Source: Arsenicicoccus sp. oral taxon 190
GTDB lineage: Bacteria; Actinomycetota; Actinomycetes; Actinomycetales; Dermatophilaceae
Direction: 5' to 3'
Length of the DNA: 64,000 nucleotides
Assembly: GCF_001189535.1 (NCBI RefSeq)
Contig: NZ_CP012070.1
Location: 1,240,001 to 1,304,000 of the forward strand
Shown here: positions 32,224-39,849 of the stretch, one piece after another
How the letters are laid out: each line of letters begins with the position of its first letter
How positions within the stretch are numbered: the stretch's first letter is position 1
Position numbers and translations under genes: made by a program
Notes under the pieces: generated by a model
What the model saw: the letters and a program-made list of their open reading frames with translations, nothing else
What the model was told of the DNA's origin: nothing
Database searches by the model: none

Positions 32224-33404
32224 TCCCCACCGTGGCCGCCACGCAGCTGAGCGAACCCGGACCCCCTGACGCCCCCAAGCCGCTGCTCGTGCTCGGCTCG
32301 TCGCTCGGCGTCGCCGTCGAGACCCTGTGGGCCCGCGTGGTCCCGGGGGTGGCCGACCGCTTCCACGTGGTCGGGTGGGACCTGCCCGGCCACGGCCGCA
32401 GCCCCGTCCCCACCGAGGGGTTCACCGTGGCCGAGCTCGCCGACGCGGTCGTCGACCTCGTCCGGCGGGTCCGTCCCGGCGGGGGACCCGCCTACTACGC
32501 GGGCGTCAGCCTGGGCGGCGCCACCGGTCTGCAGGTCGCGGTGGACCACCCCGGCACCTTCGCCGGGACGCTCATGGTCTGCTCCGCCGCCGCCCTCGGC
32601 GAGCCGCAGGCGTGGCACGACCGCGCCGCCACCGTCCGCAGCCAGGGCACCGCCGTCCTGGTCGAGGGCTCGGCCGCCCGGTGGTTCGCCCCCGGCTTCC
32701 TCGACCGCGAGCCGCAGACCGCCTCCCGCCTGCTCCACGAGCTGTCCCACGACGTCAGCGACGAGGGGTATGCCGCGTGCTGCGAGGCGCTCGCGGCATA
32801 CGACCTGACCGGCCGGCTCGACGAGGTGCGCGACCCGCTGGTGGTGCTCAACGGGGGGGACGACCAGGTCGCGCCGCCCTCCGCGGCGCAGGTCATCGCC
32901 GACGCCGTGCCCGACGCGCGCGCCGTGGTGCTCGACGGGGTCGCCCACCAGGCGCCCGTGGAGGACCCGGCCGGGACCACCCGGACGCTGCTCGACGCGT
33001 TCGCCGGCGGCGCCGTGGCACAGGATTCCTACGACGCGGGGATGGCGGTGCGCCGGGAGGTGCTCGGCGACGCCCACGTGGACCGGGCGGTCGCGCGCAC
33101 CGACGACCTGACCCGCGACTTCCAGGAGCTCATCACCCGCTACGCCTGGGGGTCGGTGTGGACCCGTCCCGGCCTGGACCGGGTGACCCGCAGCGCCATC
33201 ACCATCACCGCCCTGGTGGCGGGGCACCACCACGACGAGCTCGCGATGCACGTCCGCGCGGCGATGCGCAACGGCATGACCCGCGAGCAGCTCTCGGAGG
33301 TGCTGCTGCAGAGCGCGATCTACTGCTCCGTGCCGTCGGCCAACACGGCCTTCCAGATCGCGCAGCGCACCCTGGCCCAGATCGACGAGGAGGAGGTCCG
33401 ATGA
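32220..33404 (+). CDS. pcaL: Fused beta-ketoadipate enol-lactone hydrolase / carboxymuconolactone decarboxylase
   Basis: 394 residues in two enzymes. Residues 1-262 are an alpha/beta hydrolase (PcaD): GSSLG oxyanion region, nucleophile Ser97 in GVSLGG, acid near Asp214, and His243 in DGVAHQ. Residues about 268-394 are the helical carboxymuconolactone decarboxylase (PcaC) with the family core TRSAITITALVAGHHHDELAMH. The fusion performs two consecutive steps to beta-ketoadipate and is known in actinobacteria such as Rhodococcus opacus. GTG 32220 overlaps the pcaB stop. Confidence 0.92.
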   Translation: MIPTVAATQLSEPGPPDAPKPLLVLGSSLGVAVETLWARVVPGVADRFHVVGWDLPGHGRSPVPTEGFTVAELADAVVDLVRRVRPGGGPAYYAGVSLGGATGLQVAVDHPGTFAGTLMVCSAAALGEPQAWHDRAATVRSQGTAVLVEGSAARWFAPGFLDREPQTASRLLHELSHDVSDEGYAACCEALAAYDLTGRLDEVRDPLVVLNGGDDQVAPPSAAQVIADAVPDARAVVLDGVAHQAPVEDPAGTTRTLLDAFAGGAVAQDSYDAGMAVRREVLGDAHVDRAVARTDDLTRDFQELITRYAWGSVWTRPGLDRVTRSAITITALVAGHHHDELAMHVRAAMRNGMTREQLSEVLLQSAIYCSVPSANTAFQIAQRTLAQIDEEEVR

Positions 33405-34096
33405 GCGGGTTGCACGTGGCGGCGGACGTCGACGAGGCGGTCGGCGTCGTCCAGGACGGTGACACCGTGCTGATCGGCGGCTTCGGCATCGCGGGCCAGC
33501 CCGTGGAGCTGATCGAGGCGCTGATCCGCAGCGGGGCCTCGGGCCTCACGGTCGTCAACAACAACGCCGGCAACGGCGACGAGGGCCTCGCGGCGCTGAT
33601 CCGCAACGGCCAGGTCGCCAAGATGATCTGCTCCTTCCCCCGGCAGAGCGACTCGTGGCACTTCGACGAGGCCTACCGCGCCGGGCGGGTCGAGCTGGAG
33701 GTCGTGCCCCAGGGCACGCTCGCCGAGCGGATCCGCGCCGGGGGCGCCGGCATCGGCGGCTTCTTCACCCCGACGGGCTACGGCACGCTCCTCGCCGAGG
33801 GCAAGGAGACGCGGGTCATCGACGGGCGGGGGTACGTCCTCGAGGCGCCGATCCGCGGGGACGTGGCGCTGGTGAAGGCGCTGCGCAGCGACGGGGTCGG
33901 CAACCTCGTCTACCGCAAGACCGCCCGCAACTTCGGGCCGGTGATGTGCACTGCGGTGACCCGCAGCGTGGTGCAGGTCGAGGAGCTCGTCTCTGTGGGC
34001 GCGCTCGACCCCGAGGTGATCGTGACGCCGGGGATCTTCGTGGACACCGTGGTGCCGGTGCGCACCGCCAGCAGCGACAAGGACGGACGGCGATGA
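33401..34096 (+). CDS. pcaI: 3-oxoadipate CoA-transferase subunit A
   Basis: 231 residues of the class I CoA-transferase alpha subunit: DGDTVLIGGFGIAGQP near the N-terminus and TVVNNNAGNGDEGLAALI. With PcaJ it moves CoA from succinyl-CoA to beta-ketoadipate. It has GAGGAGG just upstream and overlaps pcaL and pcaJ by 4 bp each. Confidence 0.92.
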   Translation: MSGLHVAADVDEAVGVVQDGDTVLIGGFGIAGQPVELIEALIRSGASGLTVVNNNAGNGDEGLAALIRNGQVAKMICSFPRQSDSWHFDEAYRAGRVELEVVPQGTLAERIRAGGAGIGGFFTPTGYGTLLAEGKETRVIDGRGYVLEAPIRGDVALVKALRSDGVGNLVYRKTARNFGPVMCTAVTRSVVQVEELVSVGALDPEVIVTPGIFVDTVVPVRTASSDKDGRR

Positions 34097-34776
34097 GCGA
34101 GCGACCGGGCACCAGCGCCACGGCCACCCTGGGCAACGGCGGTGCCCTGGGCAAGGAGGAGCTCGCGGCCCTGGTGGCCCGCGACATCGAGCCGGGGTCC
34201 TTCGTCAACCTCGGGATCGGGCAGCCGACCCTGATCAGCGACTACCTGAGCGACGAGCAGCAGATCACCCTGCACACCGAGAACGGCATGCTCGGCATGG
34301 GTCCCCAGGCGCGGGGCGAAGACGTGGACGTCGACCTCATCAACGCCGGCAAGATCCCGGTCACCGAGCTGGCCGGGGCGTCCTACTTCCACCACGCCGA
34401 CAGCTTCGCCATGATGCGCGGCGGGCACCTGGACGTGTGCGTGATGGGGGCCTTCCAGGTGTCGGCGGCCGGCGACCTGGCCAACTGGCACACGGGGGCC
34501 GCGGACGCCATACCGGCGGTCGGCGGGGCGATGGACCTCGCGATCGGCGCCAAGCAGACCTGGGTGATGATGTCGCTCTTCGCCAAGGACGGCAGCGCCA
34601 AGATCGTGCCGGAGCTGACCTACCCGGTCACCGGGCTGGGCTGCGTGAAGCGGGTCTACACCAGCGAGGCGGTCTTCCTGATCGAGGAGCGCGGTGTGGT
34701 GGTGCGCGAGGTGCACGGGACCACGGTGGACGAGCTTCGCGACCGGCTGGACGTGCCGCTGGTCGACGCGACCTGA
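34093..34776 (+). CDS. pcaJ: 3-oxoadipate CoA-transferase subunit B
   Basis: 227 residues. The catalytic Glu that forms the CoA thioester intermediate is in LHTENGMLGMG, and the conserved FVNLGIGQPTLI loop precedes it. It completes the PcaIJ transferase, the last pathway step present; the thiolase pcaF that should follow is absent. Its 3' end abuts a damaged regulator gene on the other strand. Confidence 0.92.
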   Translation: MSERPGTSATATLGNGGALGKEELAALVARDIEPGSFVNLGIGQPTLISDYLSDEQQITLHTENGMLGMGPQARGEDVDVDLINAGKIPVTELAGASYFHHADSFAMMRGGHLDVCVMGAFQVSAAGDLANWHTGAADAIPAVGGAMDLAIGAKQTWVMMSLFAKDGSAKIVPELTYPVTGLGCVKRVYTSEAVFLIEERGVVVREVHGTTVDELRDRLDVPLVDAT

Positions 34777-35802
34777 CGCCCGATGATGGCGCCGACGCAC
34801 CCGTGGACGGTGAAGTAGCTCGCCTCCGTCACGGCGAGCGACGCCAGCTCGTGGTGGCTGCCGAGGGCCTCCAGGCCGATGCGCGCCCGGATCAGCAACG
34901 GCTCGACCTCCTCCACCCGGCCGGCCTTGAGGCGCTCGTCCGCGGCGGAGCGCGCGAACCTGGCCCACTGGCGCAGGCTCACGCGGGGCCGCAGCGAGCG
35001 CTCGGCCTCCTCGTGCAGCGCCAGGGCGCGCTGGACCTGCCCGCGCTCGAAGGCGAGGTTGCCGAGGGTCCAGGCGACCGGCCCGCGCACCGCGGGGTCG
35101 GTGCTGCGCTCCAGCCCGGCCTCCAGCTGCGCGACCAGGCGCTCGTCAGGGGTGGGGAGCGCCGCGAGGACGCACACCAGCGCGGCCGCCTGCACGGGGT
35201 CCTCGGCGGGCCGTTCGCCGATCACCGCCAGGGCGCGCTGGGCCAGGACCAGGGCGTCGGCCCGGTCGTCCGCGAGCCGGTGCGCCCGCGACGCGACCAG
35301 GCACGCCTGGGCCTGCAGGTCGGGCCGGTCCGCCGTCCACGGGTGGTCGGCGATGGCCTCGGCCAGGTGCGCCGCCGCGTCGAAGTTGGAGCGGTCCAGC
35401 TCGGCCTCGGCCTGCACCATCGACAGCTGCCACCACGCCTCAGGCAGGCCCAGGGCGGCCGCGAGGCCGGCGCCGGCGCCGGAGGCCTCCAGGGCCACGG
35501 GCACGACACCCATCCGCCACGCCCGGACCGAGCGCTGCACCAGCACCTCCAGCACGGCCCCCGCCTCGGGGCAGGCGTCCACCACGGGCGGGAACCCGGC
35601 GGCCCCCCACCACTGCCCCGGTCAGCGTCCCCCGCTCCCGACCCAGCCGGCGCTCGCAGTGCTCGACGACCCAGGTCGTGGGCTCCCGCCGGCCGGACTC
35701 CAGGTGGGAGACGTAGCTGACCGAGAGCTGGTCCCCCGCCAGCTCGGCCTGGGACATGCCGCAGGCCGTGCGGGCCTTGCGCAGGCGTTCGCCGAAGGTC
35801 AC
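34656..35802 (-). pseudogene. XRE-family HTH/TPR regulator, frameshifted and truncated
   Basis: From GTG 35802 (GAGGAGG upstream) the frame encodes a Cro/CI helix-turn-helix (TFGERLRKARTACGMSQAEL, then SVSYVSHLESGRREPT) and reaches LTGAVVGG. Right there a run of six G (minus strand, about 35606-35611) breaks the phase. One base fewer would continue as GAAGFPPVVDACPEAG into a TPR-like helical region of about 240 residues. The 3' end has no stop before it enters pcaJ on the opposite strand, where the sequence stops looking like TPR. So both a +1 shift and loss of the natural C-terminus are suggested. Confidence 0.6.
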
Positions 35803-35939
35803 CAGCCACCTCCTCCTCGACCGGAAGGGCGACGCTCGACCTCCGGGGGTGCACCTGGGTGACGTAGCCGGCCCGCCGTGGGTTGGGCTCGGCGCCGCCA
35901 GCAGCCCTGCTCGCACCCGCGATCGGGCGCGGCTCGTCG

Positions 35940-36332
35940 TCAGCTGTCGAGCGAGCTCAGGTCGCCGGGCACGTCCACCGCGTAGGTCCGCAGCACGTCC
36001 AGCGGGACGATCGACAGGACCGCCGCGTTGGTCGCGGCCAGCCGGACCGGGGCGGCGACCCCCGCCTCGTGCGCCAGCCACCAGTTGCGCGCCGTCACGC
36101 ACCACGGGTCCCCGGGCCGCAGCCCCGGGAAGCCGTAGGTCGGCCGGGGCGTGGACAGGTCGTTGCCGATGAGCTGCTGGTGGTGCAGGAACTCGCTGGT
36201 CATCACGGCGCAGATGGAGTGGTGCCCCAGGTCCTCCGGGCCGATCGTGCAGCAGCCGTCGCGCCAGAAGCCGGTCAGCGGGTCCAGGCCGCACTCCTCC
36301 AGCTCACCGCCGAGGACGTTGCGCTGCGCCAT
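35940..36332 (-). CDS. DUF2237 family protein
   Basis: A 130-residue conserved protein of unknown function. Matches to the family are RNVLGGELEECGLDPLTGF, RDGCC, the ICAVMTSEFL strand, GNDLSTP, and PGDPWCVTARNW. Conserved Cys residues (about 12, 25, 26 and 77) suggest metal binding or redox, unproven. ATG 36332 sits in the GGCCGTATG context. Confidence 0.8.
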   Translation of the reverse strand: MAQRNVLGGELEECGLDPLTGFWRDGCCTIGPEDLGHHSICAVMTSEFLHHQQLIGNDLSTPRPTYGFPGLRPGDPWCVTARNWWLAHEAGVAAPVRLAATNAAVLSIVPLDVLRTYAVDVPGDLSSLDS

Positions 36333-36348
36333 ACGGCCAGTATGCCGG

Positions 36349-37161
36349 TCACGCGGTGACGGCACCGCGTCGGCGCAGCTCGTCCGTGGCGATCCGCGCG
36401 ACGCCGACCTGGTCGTAGACCTCGGCCGCGACGAGCGCGAGGTGGCGCAGCTGCTCGTCGTCGAGGAGGTCGAGCCGGGTGAGGTCGCGGACGTAGAGGA
36501 CGTCCGCCTCGACGAGCTGGCGGGCGCGCCCCTCGTCGGGGTCGGCCCACTCGTGGGGGGCGAGCGGCCAGGTCTTGGTGGTGACGAATCCCTGTGGCAC
36601 GAAACCCTGCCCGCGCAGCTCGAGGTCGACCTCGGCGAAGGTCGGCTGGCCGCGGTAGAGCCGGTGGAAGCCGACCTCGACCTGCAGGCTCGTCGTGGCC
36701 GCCAGGGTCTCGCGGGCCGCCTGGAAGATCATCAGCTCGGCGCCCTGCACGTCGATCTTGAGGTGGTCGACGACCCCCAGGTCGGGGACGTCGTCGAGGC
36801 GGGTTGTGGTCACCGGGAGACGCTCGACGACCTGCGCCATACGCGGGAAGTCGGTGAGCAGCGCCAGCTGCGCCGGGTCGGGTTCGAAGATGCTCGAGAA
36901 CCCCGACCACGCGCAGACGTGCAGCGTGTGCTCCCGGCCGTCGCCGACGGCGTGGGGCAGGTAGCGCTCGAGGTCCCCGGCGGCCTGCTGGAGCCGCCGC
37001 CACGCCTCCGGCTGCGGCTCGAAACCGGTGACCCGGCAGCGGCCGGCCCGCAGCATGGCGAGGTAGGGGGCCTCGTCCTCCAGCGGGTTGGCGCCGATGT
37101 CGACCACCTCGGTGAGCCGCCGCGGCGCGAGGATCCGTCGCAGGTCGTGGGTGTCGCGCAT
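36349..37161 (-). CDS. FkbM-family methyltransferase
   Basis: A 270-residue SAM-dependent methyltransferase. The SAM motif VVDIGANP is at residues 19-26, the acidic loop is GFEPQPEAW, and the FkbM signature LKIDVQGAELMIFQ near 133-146 is followed by LQVEVGFHRLY. Substrates of this family are sugars, polyketides or lipids; none is indicated. It starts 3 bp from the end of the upstream metallo-hydrolase gene, so the two form an operon. Confidence 0.82.
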   Translation of the reverse strand: MRDTHDLRRILAPRRLTEVVDIGANPLEDEAPYLAMLRAGRCRVTGFEPQPEAWRRLQQAAGDLERYLPHAVGDGREHTLHVCAWSGFSSIFEPDPAQLALLTDFPRMAQVVERLPVTTTRLDDVPDLGVVDHLKIDVQGAELMIFQAARETLAATTSLQVEVGFHRLYRGQPTFAEVDLELRGQGFVPQGFVTTKTWPLAPHEWADPDEGRARQLVEADVLYVRDLTRLDLLDDEQLRHLALVAAEVYDQVGVARIATDELRRRGAVTA

Positions 37162-37164
37162 CGG

Positions 37165-37971
37165 TCAGGGCACCAGCGAGACGGTCTGGCCGCGCTCGAC
37201 CAGCCGCAGGTCCCCAGGGAGCCCGTCGCGGGCGAACCGGCGCTCGAAGTCTGCACGGGGGGAACGGAAGACGCCGTAGTCGTCGAAGTGCACCGGGACC
37301 GTGACCGCCGGCCGGACCGCCTGCACGAGCCGGGCGCCCTGCCGGTCGTCCATCGTGACGAGCATGCCGAGGATGCGGGTGCCGCCGAGGTGGATCACCA
37401 TCGCGTCCAGGGGGCCGCACCGGTCCACGACCGCGCGCAGCGACCGTCGGTAGAGGGTGTCGCCGGTGATGTAGACCCGGAACGGCCTGCCCGCCCCGTC
37501 GTCCAGCTCGAGCACGGACCCCATGACCGGGGGCAGCAGCGCCTGCGCCGGGCCCGGCGCGTGCCGCCCGGGCGTGGCGGTCACGCGCAGCCCGACGCCG
37601 TCCCGCTCGAGCGTGTGGGTGGTCCAGCGCCCCATCGCCACCGGGTGGAAGCCCCACCGGTCGAGCCGCCGCGCGGCGTGCGAGGTCGTGAGCACCGGTG
37701 CCTCGCGCCGCAGCTCGCGGCGCGCCACCCGGTCGAAGTGGTCGCCGTGCAGGTGCGACAGCACCACTGCGTCCAGGTCCGGCAGGGTCGCGGGGTCACG
37801 CGACGGCTCGGTGCGCCGCCTGCTGACCAGTCCCTTGCCCAGGTAGGCCAGCTGGTCCCGGTGCAGGAAGTTGGGGTCGGTCAGCACCGTGAACGGGCCG
37901 AGCCGCAGCAACGTCGTGGCGGTGCCGATGAACTCGCAGGTGGCGTCATGGGCGGGGGTCGGCGTGCTCAT
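37165..37971 (-). CDS. Metallo-beta-lactamase-fold hydrolase (UlaG/RomA-like)
   Basis: A 268-residue MBL-fold protein. The metal motif HLHGDH is at residues 73-78, a further ligand lies in ITGDTLY, and a late His is in PVHFDDYGVF. An N-terminal WxxT-like GTATTLLRLGPFTVLTDP places it near UlaG/NAPE-PLD-like hydrolases. The substrate is not known. ATG 37971 is preferred over a far upstream in-frame ATG because the fold starts soon after. It is divergent from the mycoredoxin gene with a tandem repeat between. Confidence 0.8.
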   Translation of the reverse strand: MSTPTPAHDATCEFIGTATTLLRLGPFTVLTDPNFLHRDQLAYLGKGLVSRRRTEPSRDPATLPDLDAVVLSHLHGDHFDRVARRELRREAPVLTTSHAARRLDRWGFHPVAMGRWTTHTLERDGVGLRVTATPGRHAPGPAQALLPPVMGSVLELDDGAGRPFRVYITGDTLYRRSLRAVVDRCGPLDAMVIHLGGTRILGMLVTMDDRQGARLVQAVRPAVTVPVHFDDYGVFRSPRADFERRFARDGLPGDLRLVERGQTVSLVP

Positions 37972-38005
37972 GGCTCCCATCCTGCGCGCCGCGCGTCCGC
38001 CGTGG

Positions 38006-38066
38006 GGCGCGAGCGGCCGGGGAATTCGGCGCGAGCGGCCGGGGAATCCGGCGCGACCGGCCGGTG
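38006..38066. repeat. 22-bp tandem repeat, about 2.8 copies
   Basis: Units at 38006-38027, 38028-38049 and a partial 38050-38066 differ at one or two positions and share the core GAGCGGCCGGGGAAT (third copy changed). They lie between the divergent MBL and mycoredoxin genes, ending 11 bp before ATG 38078. Period 22 is two DNA turns. Confidence 0.75.
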
Positions 38067-38077
38067 TTGCGCTGGCC

Positions 38078-38359
38078 ATGAACGTGCGCGAGATCCTTCC
38101 CCCCGGCGTGTCCCTGCCCGAGTCGGGCACCATCACGATGTTCTCCACCACCTGGTGCGGCTACTGCCGCCGGCTCAAGGGCGACCTGGACCGGGCCGGG
38201 ATCGGCTACACCGAGGTCAACATCGAGGACGCGCCGGCGAGCGCGGAGCTCGTCGAGACCATCAACGGCGGCAACCAGACCGTGCCGACGGTGCTCTTCC
38301 CGGACGGCAGCTCGGCGACCAACCCGTCTCTGGCCGAGGTCCGGTCCCGGCTGGGCTGA
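38078..38359 (+). CDS. Mycoredoxin/glutaredoxin-like protein
   Basis: A 93-residue thioredoxin-fold protein with the redox motif CGYC (Cys27, Cys30) after MFSTTW, and the cis-Pro segment QTVPTVLFPDG. Actinobacterial proteins of this type (Mrx1) reduce mycothiol mixed disulfides. The length and motif fit Mrx1 well. It is followed by a strong terminator, so it is monocistronic. Confidence 0.85.
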   Translation: MNVREILPPGVSLPESGTITMFSTTWCGYCRRLKGDLDRAGIGYTEVNIEDAPASAELVETINGGNQTVPTVLFPDGSSATNPSLAEVRSRLG

Positions 38360-38380
38360 AACCGGCCAGCCGATGCAGCG

Positions 38381-38409
38381 CGCAGCCGGCCCTCACCGGG
38401 CCGGCTGCG
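38381..38409 (+). terminator. Hairpin terminator after the mycoredoxin gene
   Basis: A 12-bp perfect stem, CGCAGCCGGCCC (38381-38392) with GGGCCGGCTGCG (38398-38409), and loop TCACC, starting 22 nt after the stop. Confidence 0.7.
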
Positions 38410-38432
38410 TGGTCGTCTGCCAGGGTGGAGGC

Positions 38433-39023
38433 ATGGCTGGTGACGGGTCGACCTGGACGACGCACCCGCTGACGCCCGCGCGGTTCGAGGACTTCGCCGA
38501 CGTCATCAACCCCAACCGCCGCGCCACCCACTGCTGGTGCCTGTCACACCGGTTGCGCGCCCGGGACATCGAGGAGCTCGGGGGCGGCGACCGGGAGCAG
38601 GCGATGCGCCGCCTCGCGGCCCGCCGCACCCGCCCCGGGGTCGTCACCTACCGCGACGGCGTCCCCGTCGGCTGGTGCCACCTCTCCCCGCGGTCGGAGA
38701 TCCCCCGCCTGGTGGCGTCCGCGCTGATCCGGCCGGTCGACGACGTCCCCGTCTGGAGCATCATCTGCCTGGTCGTGCGGGGTGGCCACCGCAAGCAGGG
38801 CGTCACCGGTCCCCTGATCGAGGGGGCCGTGTCGTATGCCGAGAGCCGGGGCGCCCCCGCCGTCGAGGCCTACCCGGTGGACCCGCCCGGCCGGATGGAC
38901 ACCACGATGGCGTTCGTCGGCACGCGGGCGATGTTCGACCGGGCCGGCTTCGAGGTGGTCGGCACGACGGATGCCGTGGCGTCGCAGCTGCCGCGCCTGG
39001 TGATGCGCCGCAGCCTGGCCTGA
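38433..39023 (+). CDS. GNAT-like acetyltransferase
   Basis: A 196-residue GNAT protein of the branch with a conserved HCWCLSHR motif near residues 33-40 and the acetyl-CoA loop VRGGHRKQGVTGPLIEGAV. The C-terminal YPVDPPGRMDTT and GTRAMFDRAGFEVV strands are typical. The Cys-rich motif may bind a metal or substrate. ATG 38433 has GGTGGAGG just upstream. Substrate unknown. Confidence 0.75.
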   Translation: MAGDGSTWTTHPLTPARFEDFADVINPNRRATHCWCLSHRLRARDIEELGGGDREQAMRRLAARRTRPGVVTYRDGVPVGWCHLSPRSEIPRLVASALIRPVDDVPVWSIICLVVRGGHRKQGVTGPLIEGAVSYAESRGAPAVEAYPVDPPGRMDTTMAFVGTRAMFDRAGFEVVGTTDAVASQLPRLVMRRSLA

Positions 39024-39043
39024 GGGCGGCCACGGCATACGGC

Positions 39044-39829
39044 TCAGGAGTCGCGGGGCCAGCTGTCGCGCACGGGCGCGCCGCCCTCGACGACCTCCTC
39101 CGGCTCGTCGGTGCGGTCGGTCCACGAGTCCCGCGGCCGGTAGCCGAGGTCGAGCATGGTGTTGGTGAGGTCCCAGCGGCGGTTGGGGTTGTCGGAGATA
39201 GCGTAGTAGAGCCCGAACCGGACCTCCGCCTCGATGGCGCACCGGAAGACCTGCTCGCAGTCGTCCTCGCTCAGCCACATGGCGTGCAGCACGTCCTCGT
39301 CGGACGCCAGCGGGTCGCCGGTCATCCAGCCGATGCGCAGCGCGATCACGTCGAGCCCGTGCTCGTCGTGGTAGAACCGCCCGAGCGTCTCGCCGAAGAC
39401 CTTGGACACGCCGTAGAGCGAGTCGGGGCGCGGCAGCTGGTGGGGGTAGACCGGCCACTGCTCGAGCCGGTCGTACATCCCCATGGCGTGGTTGGAGGAG
39501 GCGTAGACCACCCGCCGCACCCCGCCCCGGCGGGCCGCCTCGAGGACGTTGCGCAGCCCGACCACGTTGGCGCTCAGCACCTCCTCCCACTCCGCGTCGG
39601 GGGAGGCGGCGCCGGCGAGGTGCAGCACCGTGTCGACGCCGTCCATCAGCGCGAGCACCTCGTCGAGGTCCTCCAGGTCGGCGCGCTGCAGCACCCGCTC
39701 CTGCTCGTCGTTCTTGGGGGTGCGGCCGTGCTGCACCACCTCGTAGTCGTCGCGCAGCCGGTCGGCGAGCAGCAGCCCGATCCCGCCCGTCGCGCCGGTG
39801 ATGAGGACACGTCGCTGGTGGCTCGTCAT
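39044..39829 (-). CDS. NAD-dependent epimerase/dehydratase (uronate dehydrogenase-like)
   Basis: A 261-residue extended SDR: Rossmann loop ITGATGGIG at residues 10-18, DLED after the third strand, HLAGAASP, YASSNHAMG and the catalytic YGVSK. The SNHAMGMY segment and short length recall uronate dehydrogenases. ATG 39829 has GAGG 9 nt upstream. It runs leftward directly downstream of an MFS gene (20 bp), perhaps as the third gene of that operon. Confidence 0.75.
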   Translation of the reverse strand: MTSHQRRVLITGATGGIGLLLADRLRDDYEVVQHGRTPKNDEQERVLQRADLEDLDEVLALMDGVDTVLHLAGAASPDAEWEEVLSANVVGLRNVLEAARRGGVRRVVYASSNHAMGMYDRLEQWPVYPHQLPRPDSLYGVSKVFGETLGRFYHDEHGLDVIALRIGWMTGDPLASDEDVLHAMWLSEDDCEQVFRCAIEAEVRFGLYYAISDNPNRRWDLTNTMLDLGYRPRDSWTDRTDEPEEVVEGGAPVRDSWPRDS

Positions 39830-39849
39830 ACGGCCCATCCTCGCAAGGA

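Noticed and set aside
38006..38066. CRISPR-like array
   Set aside because: The repeats are directly adjacent with no spacers, so this is a simple tandem repeat.
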